Shown here one piece after another: positions 33,393 through 41,958 of a stretch of 64,000 bases of DNA; the first letter of the stretch is position 1; every line of letters begins with the position of its first letter. The notes beneath the pieces were generated by a model. That model did no database searches, was not told the DNA's origin, and saw only the letters and a list, made by a program, of their open reading frames with translations. A program made the position numbers and the translations under genes. The stretch comes from CAXSBA01 sp965277105 (GTDB lineage Bacteria > Spirochaetota > UBA12135 > COTS27 > CAXSBA01): contig OZ255710.1 in assembly GCA_965277105.1 (NCBI GenBank), positions 558,001 to 622,000 on the forward strand. Direction: 5' to 3'.

Positions 33393-35552
33393 TTATGCAA
33401 GATCAAACCTATCAAGATTCATTACTTTAACCCACGCTTTAACAAAATCATTGATAAATTTAGTTTTCGAATCGTTTTGCCCATAAACTTCAGAGATGGC
33501 TCGTAGCTGTGAGTTGGATCCCAATATAAGATCAACCCTACTAGCAGTGAATTTTGTCTCTCCACTTTTTCTATCTACAATGTTAAACTCATTGGCTTCT
33601 TCACTAGTTGGTTGCCAGGAGTTGTTGATATCAAGTAGGTTAACAAAGAAATCATTACTAAGGGTTTCGATTTTATCCGTGAATACTCCTTGTTTGGAGT
33701 TGTTGTGATTAGTCCCTAATGCCCTTAGCCCACCAATTAACACCACCATTTCTGGGGCAGTTAGCGTCATTAGCTGTGCTTTATCGACGAGCATTTCTTC
33801 CGCACTCACCGAATACTTGGTTTTTTGATAATTTCTAAACCCATCATATACTGGCTCCAACACTTTAAAAGAATCGGTATCGGTCTGCTCTTGGGAAGCA
33901 TCATTTCGACCAGGGGTGAAAGAAACGGTAATATTATGCCCGGCATTTTCTGCCGCCTGCTCTACTCCTACTGAACCCCCTAAGACGATAAGGTCAGCTA
34001 GAGAAACATCTTTACTAAAATTTTTCTGAATTCCTTCAAAGACGTTCAATGCTGCGTCAAGTTCTTTTGGTTCATTTACTTCCCATTCTCTTTGGGGTAG
34101 TAGCCTAATCCTGGCCCCATTAGCTCCTCCACGCATATCCGAACCTCTAAAAGTAGAAGCCGAAGCCCAAGCAGTTTTTACTAGTTGAGCAATGCTTAAT
34201 GATGAATTTTTAATCTCATTTTTTAGTGCTACAACATCTTCATCGTTTAACGTGCTAGTGCTATTAGGGATAGGGTCTTGCCAGATTAAATCTTCACTAG
34301 GTACTTCTGGGCCAAGGTACCTTACTTTTGGTCCCATATCCCGGTGAGTGAGTTTAAACCAGGCCCGAGCAAAAGCATCAGCAAAAGCATCGGGGTTTTT
34401 ATGAAAATGACGAGATATTTTTTCATATTCTGGGTCCATTCGCATGGCCATATCCGCAGTTGTCATAATAAGCGGCTGAGTTTCCTCGTTGTTATGAGCT
34501 TTTAGAGAAACGCCATCTTCTTGTTTAGGGCTCCATTGATAGGCTCCTGCTGGGCTTTTCGTTAATTCCCAATCATAACCAAAGAGATTATCAAAATATC
34601 CGTTATCCCATTTAGTTGGGCTTTTAGTCCAAGCCCCTTCAATGCCGCTAGTAATGGTATCATCTCCTTTCCCAGATTTGTAACTACTTATCCAACCAAG
34701 CCCTTGATGCTCTATAGTAGCTCCTTCTGGTTCTGCTCCTACTAAGGCAGCATCTCCAGCCCCATGGCATTTCCCGAAAGTATGGCCACCAGCAGTAAGG
34801 GCTACGGTTTCTTCGTCGTTCATAGCCATTCGGGCAAAAGTTTCTCGAATATCGATGGCTGATTTTAATGGGTCAGGGTTGCCATTTGGCCCTTCGGGGT
34901 TCACGTAGATTAATCCCATCTGCACTGCTGCTAGTGGATTTTCTAATTGTCTATCCCCAGAGTACCGTTTATCTCCTAGCCATTCGGTTTCTGATCCCCA
35001 AAAAATATCTTCTTCAGGTTCCCAAATATCTACTCGTCCAGCACCAAAGCCAAATGTTTTAAAACCCATAGATTCTAAGGCGACATTACCAGTTAGGATA
35101 ATTAAGTCTCCCCAGCTAATTTTATTCCCGTACTTTTGCTTAATTCCCCATAGTAGTCTTCTTGCTTTATCGAGGTTAGCATTATCCGGCCAGCTATTAG
35201 TTGGGGCAAATCTCTGAGATCCAGTTCCACCTCCACCACGGCCATCTCCAGTTCGGTAAGTCCCCGCAGCGTGCCAGGCCATTCGAATGAAAAATGGGCC
35301 ATAGTGTCCATAGTCAGCTGGCCACCATTCTTTTGAATCGGTCATTAGCTGAGTTAAGTCTTCTTTTAATGCGTGATAATCAAGCGAACTAAATTCTTTT
35401 ACGTAATTAAAATCTTTCCCCATGGGGTTAGATTTATTTGTATGCTGATGAAGTATTTTTAAGTTGAGTTGATTAGGCCACCAATCTTTATTGGTTTGGG
35501 TCTTATTGAGAGAAGCCGTTGCTTCAATGTTTGAAAATGGACATTTACTCAT
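33393..35552 (-). CDS. katG: Catalase-peroxidase KatG
   Basis: This bifunctional haem enzyme removes hydrogen peroxide by catalase and peroxidase activities. The 719 residues match the usual 720-740. The distal triad is in RMAWHAAGTYR (Arg90, Trp93, His94). The proximal His lies in ALTAGGHTFGKCHGAG. The partners of the Met-Tyr-Trp crosslink needed for catalase activity are visible: that Trp, the Tyr of LIYVNPEGPNG and the Met of FARMAMNDEE. The C-terminal haem-less duplicate domain is present from about residue 430. The start has a strong AGGAGG site. A palindrome in its promoter (35596-35619) suggests peroxide- or metal-responsive control. Confidence 0.97.
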   Translation of the reverse strand: MSKCPFSNIEATASLNKTQTNKDWWPNQLNLKILHQHTNKSNPMGKDFNYVKEFSSLDYHALKEDLTQLMTDSKEWWPADYGHYGPFFIRMAWHAAGTYRTGDGRGGGGTGSQRFAPTNSWPDNANLDKARRLLWGIKQKYGNKISWGDLIILTGNVALESMGFKTFGFGAGRVDIWEPEEDIFWGSETEWLGDKRYSGDRQLENPLAAVQMGLIYVNPEGPNGNPDPLKSAIDIRETFARMAMNDEETVALTAGGHTFGKCHGAGDAALVGAEPEGATIEHQGLGWISSYKSGKGDDTITSGIEGAWTKSPTKWDNGYFDNLFGYDWELTKSPAGAYQWSPKQEDGVSLKAHNNEETQPLIMTTADMAMRMDPEYEKISRHFHKNPDAFADAFARAWFKLTHRDMGPKVRYLGPEVPSEDLIWQDPIPNSTSTLNDEDVVALKNEIKNSSLSIAQLVKTAWASASTFRGSDMRGGANGARIRLLPQREWEVNEPKELDAALNVFEGIQKNFSKDVSLADLIVLGGSVGVEQAAENAGHNITVSFTPGRNDASQEQTDTDSFKVLEPVYDGFRNYQKTKYSVSAEEMLVDKAQLMTLTAPEMVVLIGGLRALGTNHNNSKQGVFTDKIETLSNDFFVNLLDINNSWQPTSEEANEFNIVDRKSGETKFTASRVDLILGSNSQLRAISEVYGQNDSKTKFINDFVKAWVKVMNLDRFDLA

Positions 35553-35588
35553 TTTTTCCTCCTAATTATAAAGTTATCTCTGATAGAA

Positions 35589-35619
35589 ATTATATCAATT
35601 AAAAATATATTTTTAGTTG
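35589..35619 (-). promoter_or_regulatory. katG promoter with overlapping 24-bp palindrome (operator candidate)
   Basis: On the minus strand a perfect TATAAT -10 lies at 35589-35594. The palindrome at 35596-35619 (CAA-x-TAAAAATATATTTTTA-x-TTG) is symmetric except for one base pair and occupies the space between -10 and -35. This is the usual place for a repressor site such as PerR or Fur, but it does not match their textbook consensus closely. Confidence 0.5.
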
Positions 35620-35688
35620 AAATTTTTAAAAAAAATTATTTATTTTATGTTGATTTATTTAATAAGTAAGTTATCCTAAAAGAGATAC

Positions 35689-37449
35689 TTAAATTCGCGC
35701 TTGATAGGTGTAGAGCTTGTAATATCTTCCTTTTTTTCTTAATAAAGAATTATGCGTACCACTTTCAACTACTTTGCCTTTTTCAATCACGAGAATTTTA
35801 TCTGCTTTTTTAATGGTAGATAAGCGATGAGCAATTACTAAGGTTATTCTCTTTTTTAAGATGTGATTAAGTGATTTTTGAATAAAATCTTCACTTTCAT
35901 TGTCTAGTGAAGAAGTGGCCTCGTCGAGGATTAAAAGCGAAGGATTGGCTAAGATGACTCGAGCGATGGAGAGCCTTTGTTTTTGTCCACCTGATAATTT
36001 CACGCCTCTTTCTCCAATAATTGTATCCAGCCCTTCTTTAAATTTACTAGTAAATTCATCCACATGAGATAAACGGACTGCTTGCTGGAGATTTTTGGCA
36101 CTAGCCTTAGGGGCAGCAAATAAAATATTTTCCTTGATAGTTCCATCAAAAAGGAAGTCGTCTTGTAAAACTACGGCTAGTTGTTTGCGATAATCATGCA
36201 GGTTTAGGTGGTTTAAATTTTTTCCATTAATGGTAATTTCTCCACTTTGAGGTGAAAGTAGGGAAGACAAGAGGGCGGAAATTGTGCTTTTCCCGGAACC
36301 AGAACTTCCGACTAAAGCAATGGTTTCCCCTTTTTTCATAGCAAAAGAAACTTTTTTAATAACTGGTTGTTTGATGGCTTCTTCTTCATCGTTGGCATAA
36401 CCAAAGCTAACATTGTTAAATTCGATTTTTTCAATTTTTTCTTTAAAGGGGATTTTTTTCTCTCGTAATTCACTTTCAGTTGGGTAGCTTAAAACTTCTT
36501 CCATCCGGTCTAACCCGGCAAAAGATTCGGTAAATTGCGATCCGATATTAGACATCTGCACAATAGGAAAAGTTAAAAATCCTAAATATAAAAGGAAGGC
36601 TACAAAATCACCAGTGGTCATTTCTCCACTAGCCACGGAATAAGAGCTAACTCCCATAACAATAGCACTAATAATCCCAGTTAGAAAAACGGTAACCATT
36701 GTAACTAAAGCGGTTAAGGTGAGGGTTTTTTTGACGTTTTCGAAAAGCTTTTCCGCTCCTTTTTTAAAGACATCTTTTTCCTTTTCTTCTACAGCAAAAC
36801 TTTTAATGACTTTTATTCCCCCAATGGTTTCAGTTAATCTTCCAGTAACTTCGGCGTTGATGGTGTTCCTTTTGCGAAAAATAGGACGAATGGATTGGAA
36901 TGACTTGAACATAATAATTCCAAAAATCCCTAAAATGATAACCGATATTAAAGTCATAAAGGCGTTAATTCGAATAAGGATGAAAAGCGAAAAAAAAGCG
37001 GCGATAACCCCACCTAAGAGCTGAATAAAACCCGTGCCTATTAAATTTCTTACTCCTTCTACGTCGTTCATTATCCTAGAAACAATAGCCCCTGATTTTT
37101 CTTGTTGGAAAAAACGGATAGGTAAATTTAGCACGTGCTCTTGGACTTTTACTCGAAGTTGGACAATAAGGTAATGGGCTTCTACGCTTAAAATCCTTAC
37201 CAAAGCAAATCCGCCTACAGATTGAATGAGAACGGAAATTAGAACAACGGTGATAAGTAAGGGGAGTTTTTCTAAGTCCTTAGGGATAAAAATATTGTCA
37301 ATAAGGAATTTAGTAGAGCCTGGTAAAATGAGCGAAGCCAGGCGAGTGAAAATAATAATAATCAAACAAATGGCTAACTTTTTCCAGCGGGGATAAACGA
37401 TGTTTTTTAGGGCGTACCTTAAAGAGTTGACTGATATTTTTTTTTTCAA
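35689..37449 (-). CDS. ABC exporter, membrane and ATPase domains fused (MsbA/LmrA type)
   Basis: The product has 586 residues. The N-terminal 320 residues form a six-helix exporter domain, with membrane segments such as LAICLIIIIFTRLASLILPG and LISVIILGIFGIIMF and the coupling stretch TGRLTETIGGIKVIKSFAVEEKE. The ATPase carries Walker A ALVGSSGSGKST, Q-loop VVLQDDFLFDGTI, signature KLSGGQKQRLSIARVIL, Walker B LLILDEATSSLD and the H-loop IAHRLST. Such half-transporters work as homodimers and export lipids, drugs or peptides; the substrate is unknown. It is the last gene of a run with flavodoxin, a GyrI-like protein and cytochrome c (14-base gap). Confidence 0.9.
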   Translation of the reverse strand: MKKKISVNSLRYALKNIVYPRWKKLAICLIIIIFTRLASLILPGSTKFLIDNIFIPKDLEKLPLLITVVLISVLIQSVGGFALVRILSVEAHYLIVQLRVKVQEHVLNLPIRFFQQEKSGAIVSRIMNDVEGVRNLIGTGFIQLLGGVIAAFFSLFILIRINAFMTLISVIILGIFGIIMFKSFQSIRPIFRKRNTINAEVTGRLTETIGGIKVIKSFAVEEKEKDVFKKGAEKLFENVKKTLTLTALVTMVTVFLTGIISAIVMGVSSYSVASGEMTTGDFVAFLLYLGFLTFPIVQMSNIGSQFTESFAGLDRMEEVLSYPTESELREKKIPFKEKIEKIEFNNVSFGYANDEEEAIKQPVIKKVSFAMKKGETIALVGSSGSGKSTISALLSSLLSPQSGEITINGKNLNHLNLHDYRKQLAVVLQDDFLFDGTIKENILFAAPKASAKNLQQAVRLSHVDEFTSKFKEGLDTIIGERGVKLSGGQKQRLSIARVILANPSLLILDEATSSLDNESEDFIQKSLNHILKKRITLVIAHRLSTIKKADKILVIEKGKVVESGTHNSLLRKKGRYYKLYTYQARI

Positions 37450-37463
37450 TTATAATAAAAAAA

Positions 37464-37919
37464 TTATTGACTTGAATTTTGATTGGTGCTTAGAAAAACC
37501 ACGTAAAGGGCTATTTGCTCTCTTTCTTCTAGGGTTAAAAAAGGATATTTAGGCATGAGACTTTTGGGGTTAGAAGTTATCCCCACTTCTAGGGTTTTAC
37601 TAATTTCTTCTACACTGTAGCCTTGCTTATAAGAGGAGAGATCAGTAAAATTCCTAGGCTTTACTCCAAGTAATCTTGCCTTACTGCCATTTCCATTACC
37701 CAATACGCCGTGACATTTAACACAGCCCCTTAGGTGGTACTGCCGTTGGCCTTGGGATAGGTTGGCATTTAGAGTAGAGTTTTCTTTTCCTTCTTTACCA
37801 TCAGTACTTTTATCCTTATTAGCGCAACTAAAAAGAAATAAAAAGCAGAATAATAAAGTTAGGTAAATTTTTCGAGTGGTTTTACTCACTAGTTTGCAAT
37901 CATTCAATACTCTATTCAA
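37464..37919 (-). CDS. Lipoprotein mono-haem cytochrome c
   Basis: The product has 151 residues. A hydrophobic signal ends in the lipobox LFSC with the lipidated Cys at residue 32. A Lys/Asn-rich linker leads to one class I c-type haem domain with C-V-K-C-H (Cys66, Cys69, His70) and a likely axial Met at 122 in SLMPKYPFLT. The C-terminal helix (LEEREQIALYVVFL) is typical. It probably sits in the periplasm anchored to a membrane and shuttles electrons in respiration. The start is TTG at 37919, overlapping the end of the GyrI-like gene; a second TTG at 37907 is possible, and no in-frame ATG exists before the signal. Confidence 0.85.
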   Translation of the reverse strand: MNRVLNDCKLVSKTTRKIYLTLLFCFLFLFSCANKDKSTDGKEGKENSTLNANLSQGQRQYHLRGCVKCHGVLGNGNGSKARLLGVKPRNFTDLSSYKQGYSVEEISKTLEVGITSNPKSLMPKYPFLTLEEREQIALYVVFLSTNQNSSQ

Positions 37920-38520
37920 TAGGTTGCCTTAAAATAGATTTCATATTTTCTGGAATGACTTTCCTGGGGTAAGAGAGATGTACTTCATGGTAGAAGCCAT
38001 TTTCTTTTAGGTTATTAATTGAGATGAATTTCTTTAATTCTTTTTTAGAGTAGATTTCCGAGCCAATCTTACCATAATGGATGATTTGAACGCACTTTCC
38101 AATATTGATGGTCTCTAGACTGATTTGCTCTACTAAAGTAAAGTTTTTCTTTCGTAGACAAAAGTCTTTTGCTTCTTCAATCAAATCTTCATTAATAAAA
38201 CTGTAATTCCTAAGTAAAAGTACCCAGTGCCATTCGTCTTCTTTTATTTGCTCTTGAAAATCATCTCCTTCGACCCATTTTATTATTTCTAATTTTGGGA
38301 TAGTAAAGTTAACGTTTTGCTTTTTGCAGATTTGTTGGAGGATCTTGTAAAAAAATAAAATCCCGTCTATTTTGCTGTTAAACTCCGCTCCTAATATTCT
38401 TCCTTTGCCTTTTAAGCGAATGTATTCGTACTTCCCTAACTCGATAATTTCTGTATTATTATTAGCATTATAATAATCGGGTTCGTCTTTCATTAGATTG
38501 TGTTTGATTTTTGTATTCAT
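37912..38520 (-). CDS. GyrI-like small-molecule-binding domain protein
   Basis: The product has 202 residues and looks like a stand-alone GyrI/AraC effector-binding domain. It has the two-fold beta-alpha-beta-beta pattern with Y-I-R-L-K-G-K-G in the first half, I-P-K-L-E-I-I-K-W in the middle, W-H-W-V-L-L-L-R, and a final H-Y-G-K-I-G...H-E-V-H-L-S-Y-P-R-K stretch typical of YdhN/YjhB-type proteins. No DNA-binding domain is attached. Members bind hydrophobic ligands or hydrolyse reactive compounds. The start has AAGGA 9 bases upstream. It sits between flavodoxin (15 bases) and the cytochrome c gene (8-base overlap). Confidence 0.72.
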   Translation of the reverse strand: MNTKIKHNLMKDEPDYYNANNNTEIIELGKYEYIRLKGKGRILGAEFNSKIDGILFFYKILQQICKKQNVNFTIPKLEIIKWVEGDDFQEQIKEDEWHWVLLLRNYSFINEDLIEEAKDFCLRKKNFTLVEQISLETINIGKCVQIIHYGKIGSEIYSKKELKKFISINNLKENGFYHEVHLSYPRKVIPENMKSILRQPIE

Positions 38521-38535
38521 ATCAATTTTCCTTTT

Positions 38536-39072
38536 TTATTGATCAATTTTTAATTCTCTTATAAGTTGCTTAGTCCAGTTTTTTATTCTTGTTAAACTCT
38601 TATCCGCTTGACTGTCTTCATCTAAGGCTAATCCCATAAACTGCCCGTTTTCTACTCCTAGGGAGGCTTCGTAATGATGCCCTGTTGTAGGGGTAAATCC
38701 TAATAGCTTACCGCCACGAGATTTTATTTTATTCCCGATAATGCCCATAGCATCTTGGTAGGTATCGGGGTAGCCTTCCTGGTCGCCATTCCCATAAATG
38801 GCAAACTGCTTATTGGTTAAATCTAATTTATCAAAATCTTCAAAAACTGCTTCTATGTCGGCTTGTAGTTCTCCAATATTCCAAGTGGGAGAGCCAATTA
38901 TAATAAAATCATAATTTAGGATTTCCTTGACATCGGTTTCTGCTAAATCCATTGGGTCTTTCATGAGTTCTAAAGGGGTGCCAATTAATTCTTTTTGGAT
39001 TTCCAAAGCGTGTTCTTCTGTGTTGCCTGTTTCAGAACCAAAAAATAAAGCGGTTTTAATTTTTTTACTCAA
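38536..39072 (-). CDS. fldA: Flavodoxin (long chain)
   Basis: The product has 178 residues and binds FMN. The phosphate loop FGSETGNTE (residues 12-20), the W loop GSPTWNIGELQAD and the loop around GNGDQEGYPDTY are those of long-chain flavodoxins of the FldA type. Flavodoxin carries low-potential electrons, often replacing ferredoxin when iron is scarce or under oxidative stress. It is the first gene of a four-gene run flavodoxin, GyrI-like, cytochrome c, ABC exporter. katG follows downstream of that run. This suggests, but does not prove, a redox-stress context. Confidence 0.93.
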   Translation of the reverse strand: MSKKIKTALFFGSETGNTEEHALEIQKELIGTPLELMKDPMDLAETDVKEILNYDFIIIGSPTWNIGELQADIEAVFEDFDKLDLTNKQFAIYGNGDQEGYPDTYQDAMGIIGNKIKSRGGKLLGFTPTTGHHYEASLGVENGQFMGLALDEDSQADKSLTRIKNWTKQLIRELKIDQ

Positions 39073-39160
39073 ATTTAAACTAAAAAATTTACTAAATAAA
39101 TTATACTATAAATTCTTTTTTTAGTCCACTATTTGCTCTAATGGTTAAGTTTTGATTTAG

Positions 39161-40492
39161 TTAATTTGCTAATTTTATCCAGTTTAAAACTTGCTCATAG
39201 GCGTATAAAGCGAGTTTAATTCTTAAATCTAATTCTTGGTTTCTCGTTGTTTTTTGGGATAAGTAGTTGGTTAAAATTGCTTGATTTTTTGTGGTAGAAA
39301 TATTGAATTTTGTATCTAAAAAACTTTTTTCTATTTTTTCCTGTGAAGACAGGTTTTCTAAGGTGAAAACAAATTTTTTTCGAGAGTAACTTCCTAGCTT
39401 TTTTTTACTTGCCATTATTTTAAAAGGTTTTTTTAAAGAGGGGAAAAGTCCTCCTTCTAGCCCAAGTTTGCTAACCACCACTGCTTGATAGCCAAAATCT
39501 TCTCCTAGTTGAATCATTTTTTCTAAATAAGGAGGATGAAAAGCCGAAGTAATTAAAATAGATTTTTCTTTTGGGAAGGGGGTGATAAATTTTTCCAAAG
39601 TAGCCCAGCAAGGCCTTTTTATAGTAAGCCATCTTTTTTCTACCCAGTTATCTAAAGCTGGAGTACAATGCTTTTGATGAAGGAAAAATCCCCAGGGAGT
39701 AACTGCTTTTGTTAGTTGGTCAGTGAAAAAAGGGTAAGCAAAATCTTCCACTAAATCTAGTAAGTTCATTATAAATTTGGGACCAGAATTTCTCCCTACC
39801 AAATGAAAAGGCAAGTAGTTTTTTCCTAAAAAAAAATTACCTAAAATAGGAGATAAGAAAAATTGATTTTTAAATCCATTAAAGGGCTCAGAGAAAAGTA
39901 AAATGGTTTTATCATAATTAGAAAGATTTTTTTTTTCAGTAAGGGAGATTAAAGCCTGTAGCAAGCCGAGCCATTCTTCTTTACTCTCATAACGAACTCT
40001 TAGATAACTAACAGCGAATCCCTTGAAAAAATTCTGATTTTCATTTTCTTCTTTTCCCGAACTATTAGTTAATAAGAAAATTCCTAAATCATAAGTTTCG
40101 TTAACTGAAAGATTTTTTTTATCAATTATTTTAGTTATAATTTTCTTTAAAGAAATTGACTTAGCAATAGTCTGGCTAGGAAAAGCTAGTAAAAGATCTT
40201 TAAGCGCAAAAGGGTGGGGGATTTTAAGGCTTTGTAGAATTAATGCCTCTTCGTTTTCTATCCCTTTAAAAGCTAATCCAGCTAAAAGAGCCCCTAGAGA
40301 AATAGGGTTATATTTTTTTTGTTTAATTTCATCAATAATTTTTTCGATAAGGGGAAGAGGGAGTTTCTTTGAGCCTTTTTTACCAATCCCTACTACTTTT
40401 ATCCCTTGCTCTATGGGGGTGAAAGGGCGGTTTAGAGGAACTAAAATGTCGCTTTTTACTTCTAAATTAGGGTTTTTCTTATTTACTTTCAT
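39161..40492 (-). CDS. TrpD2/YbiB-like protein (glycosyltransferase family 3 fold)
   Basis: The product has 443 residues. The N-terminal helical part (PFTPIEQGIKVVGIGKKGSK, then NPISLGALLAGLAFKGI with ALILQSL) matches the opening bundle of anthranilate phosphoribosyltransferase-like proteins. Later landmarks are RNSGPKFIMNLLDLVEDF, where TrpD has R-T-x-F-N-x-x-G-P-L, and HPPYLEKMIQLGEDFGYQAVVVSKLGLEGGLFPSL, close to the YbiB/TrpD2 tail. The canonical PRPP loop GTGGD is not obvious. It may therefore be a nucleic-acid-binding TrpD2-type protein and not a tryptophan enzyme. It is about 100 residues longer than usual. The start overlaps the end of pepA by 14 bases. Confidence 0.55.
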   Translation of the reverse strand: MKVNKKNPNLEVKSDILVPLNRPFTPIEQGIKVVGIGKKGSKKLPLPLIEKIIDEIKQKKYNPISLGALLAGLAFKGIENEEALILQSLKIPHPFALKDLLLAFPSQTIAKSISLKKIITKIIDKKNLSVNETYDLGIFLLTNSSGKEENENQNFFKGFAVSYLRVRYESKEEWLGLLQALISLTEKKNLSNYDKTILLFSEPFNGFKNQFFLSPILGNFFLGKNYLPFHLVGRNSGPKFIMNLLDLVEDFAYPFFTDQLTKAVTPWGFFLHQKHCTPALDNWVEKRWLTIKRPCWATLEKFITPFPKEKSILITSAFHPPYLEKMIQLGEDFGYQAVVVSKLGLEGGLFPSLKKPFKIMASKKKLGSYSRKKFVFTLENLSSQEKIEKSFLDTKFNISTTKNQAILTNYLSQKTTRNQELDLRIKLALYAYEQVLNWIKLAN

Positions 40493-41954
40493 TAGCTAGT
40501 TGAGTAAAAAAATCAACTAATAAACGAACGCCAAACCCCGATCCCCCTTTTTTAAAATAACCTTTGTTTTGAAAATGTTCCATAGTACTGGCTATATCGA
40601 GGTGAGCCCAAGGGGTTTTACCTACAAAGTTTTCTAAAAATTTTGCTGCAGTGATGGCGCCTCCATAGGCCCCGCCGATGTTTTTCAAGTCGGCAATATT
40701 ACTTTTTAATTCTTCTCCATAAACGTCATCTAAAGGAAGAGGCCAAACTCTTTCACCACTTTTCTCTCCACTTTGGGTTAATCTTTCTCGAAGGTCTTGA
40801 CTATTCGAAAATAATCCAGCGTAGTGAGTTCCTAAGGCCACCAAACAAGCTCCTGTAAGAGTGGCTAAGTCAATAGCGTAGTTTACTTTATTTTTTTTCA
40901 AACCGTAGCTTAAAGCATCAGCTAGGATAAGCCTCCCTTCGGCGTCTGTGTTAAAGACTTCTACCGTTTTTCCGGAGTAAGTTTTGATAATGTCACCAAC
41001 TTTAAATGCATTCTCCCCAGTTAAGTTGTCAGTCAAAGGCATAAGGCTAATAACATTAACTGGTAAATTTAATTCCCTAACTGCTAGGGTGGTGCCTAAA
41101 ACTGCTGCTGCTCCTGACATATCCATTTTCATCCCTTCCATAGCTTTGGATGGTTTTAACGAAAGACCACCGCTATCAAAAGTCACTCCCTTACCCACAA
41201 GTAAAACCGTTTTTTCAGCCTGTTTATGAAGGTGCTTCATTATTAGTAGTCTAGCTTCTTCTTTTGATCCTGAGTTTACTGCTAAGATAGCTGACATTTT
41301 GTTTTTCCGAAGGTCTCGATTATTGAAAATAGTGTAGCTTAATTTAATTTCTCTTGCTTTTTTTTTGGCTATTTCAACAAATTTACTTGCGGTTAAAATA
41401 TTAGGTGGTTCGTTGGCCAAATCTTTAGCTAGACAATAGGCTCGATTAATAATTTCAGTTCTACTCACTTTCTCTTTCAAATCAGTAGCAGGGCTAATCA
41501 AAACAACTTTTTTTAAAGACTTTTTAGGCTTCGCTAAATATTTGGTGAAATGATAATTAAAAAAATAGAGCCCTTCAATGAAAGCAGTAGCAAATTTATT
41601 GCTCTCGAGATTAAGAGAAGCGTTAAATGCGTTTACTTGAGCAAAATCAATTTCTACTTCTTCAGCGTCCTTAAATTGGTTAAGCAGGTTAGCGCTAAAA
41701 TGACGAACCTCCTCGTAGTTTTTTATCCCTTTTAAAGAGACAAAAAGAAGCTTATCTAAATTATTTTGATCATATAAAAAAATGCTCTGATCTTTTTCGG
41801 AAGAGTAAATCTTTTTTTTAAAAAGAGGGTAGAGCATATTGTAGTAGTCTTGCCCTTTAGTGAAAACTAGGAGCTTTTTATCTTCTCCTAAAGTGGTTAA
41901 GACAGCTTTGTTTTTAATAAGATTTTTGGAAGAATTATGAATTTCTATTTTCAT
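40479..41954 (-). CDS. pepA: Leucyl aminopeptidase (M17)
   Basis: This di-metal aminopeptidase removes N-terminal residues from peptides in the cytosol. The 491 residues comprise an N-terminal macrodomain-like region and the catalytic half. Metal and catalytic residues appear in VGKGVTFDSGGLSLKPS, MKMDMSGAAAVLG and the family signature NTDAEGRLILADAL. The length is normal. In some bacteria PepA also binds DNA in Xer recombination and gene control; no evidence here decides that. The start has AAGGAT 7 bases upstream. It is in the metK-ahcY-cutA-tyrS-pepA run, 4 bases after tyrS. Confidence 0.96.
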   Translation of the reverse strand: MKIEIHNSSKNLIKNKAVLTTLGEDKKLLVFTKGQDYYNMLYPLFKKKIYSSEKDQSIFLYDQNNLDKLLFVSLKGIKNYEEVRHFSANLLNQFKDAEEVEIDFAQVNAFNASLNLESNKFATAFIEGLYFFNYHFTKYLAKPKKSLKKVVLISPATDLKEKVSRTEIINRAYCLAKDLANEPPNILTASKFVEIAKKKAREIKLSYTIFNNRDLRKNKMSAILAVNSGSKEEARLLIMKHLHKQAEKTVLLVGKGVTFDSGGLSLKPSKAMEGMKMDMSGAAAVLGTTLAVRELNLPVNVISLMPLTDNLTGENAFKVGDIIKTYSGKTVEVFNTDAEGRLILADALSYGLKKNKVNYAIDLATLTGACLVALGTHYAGLFSNSQDLRERLTQSGEKSGERVWPLPLDDVYGEELKSNIADLKNIGGAYGGAITAAKFLENFVGKTPWAHLDIASTMEHFQNKGYFKKGGSGFGVRLLVDFFTQLANESK

Positions 41955-41958
41955 TTTT

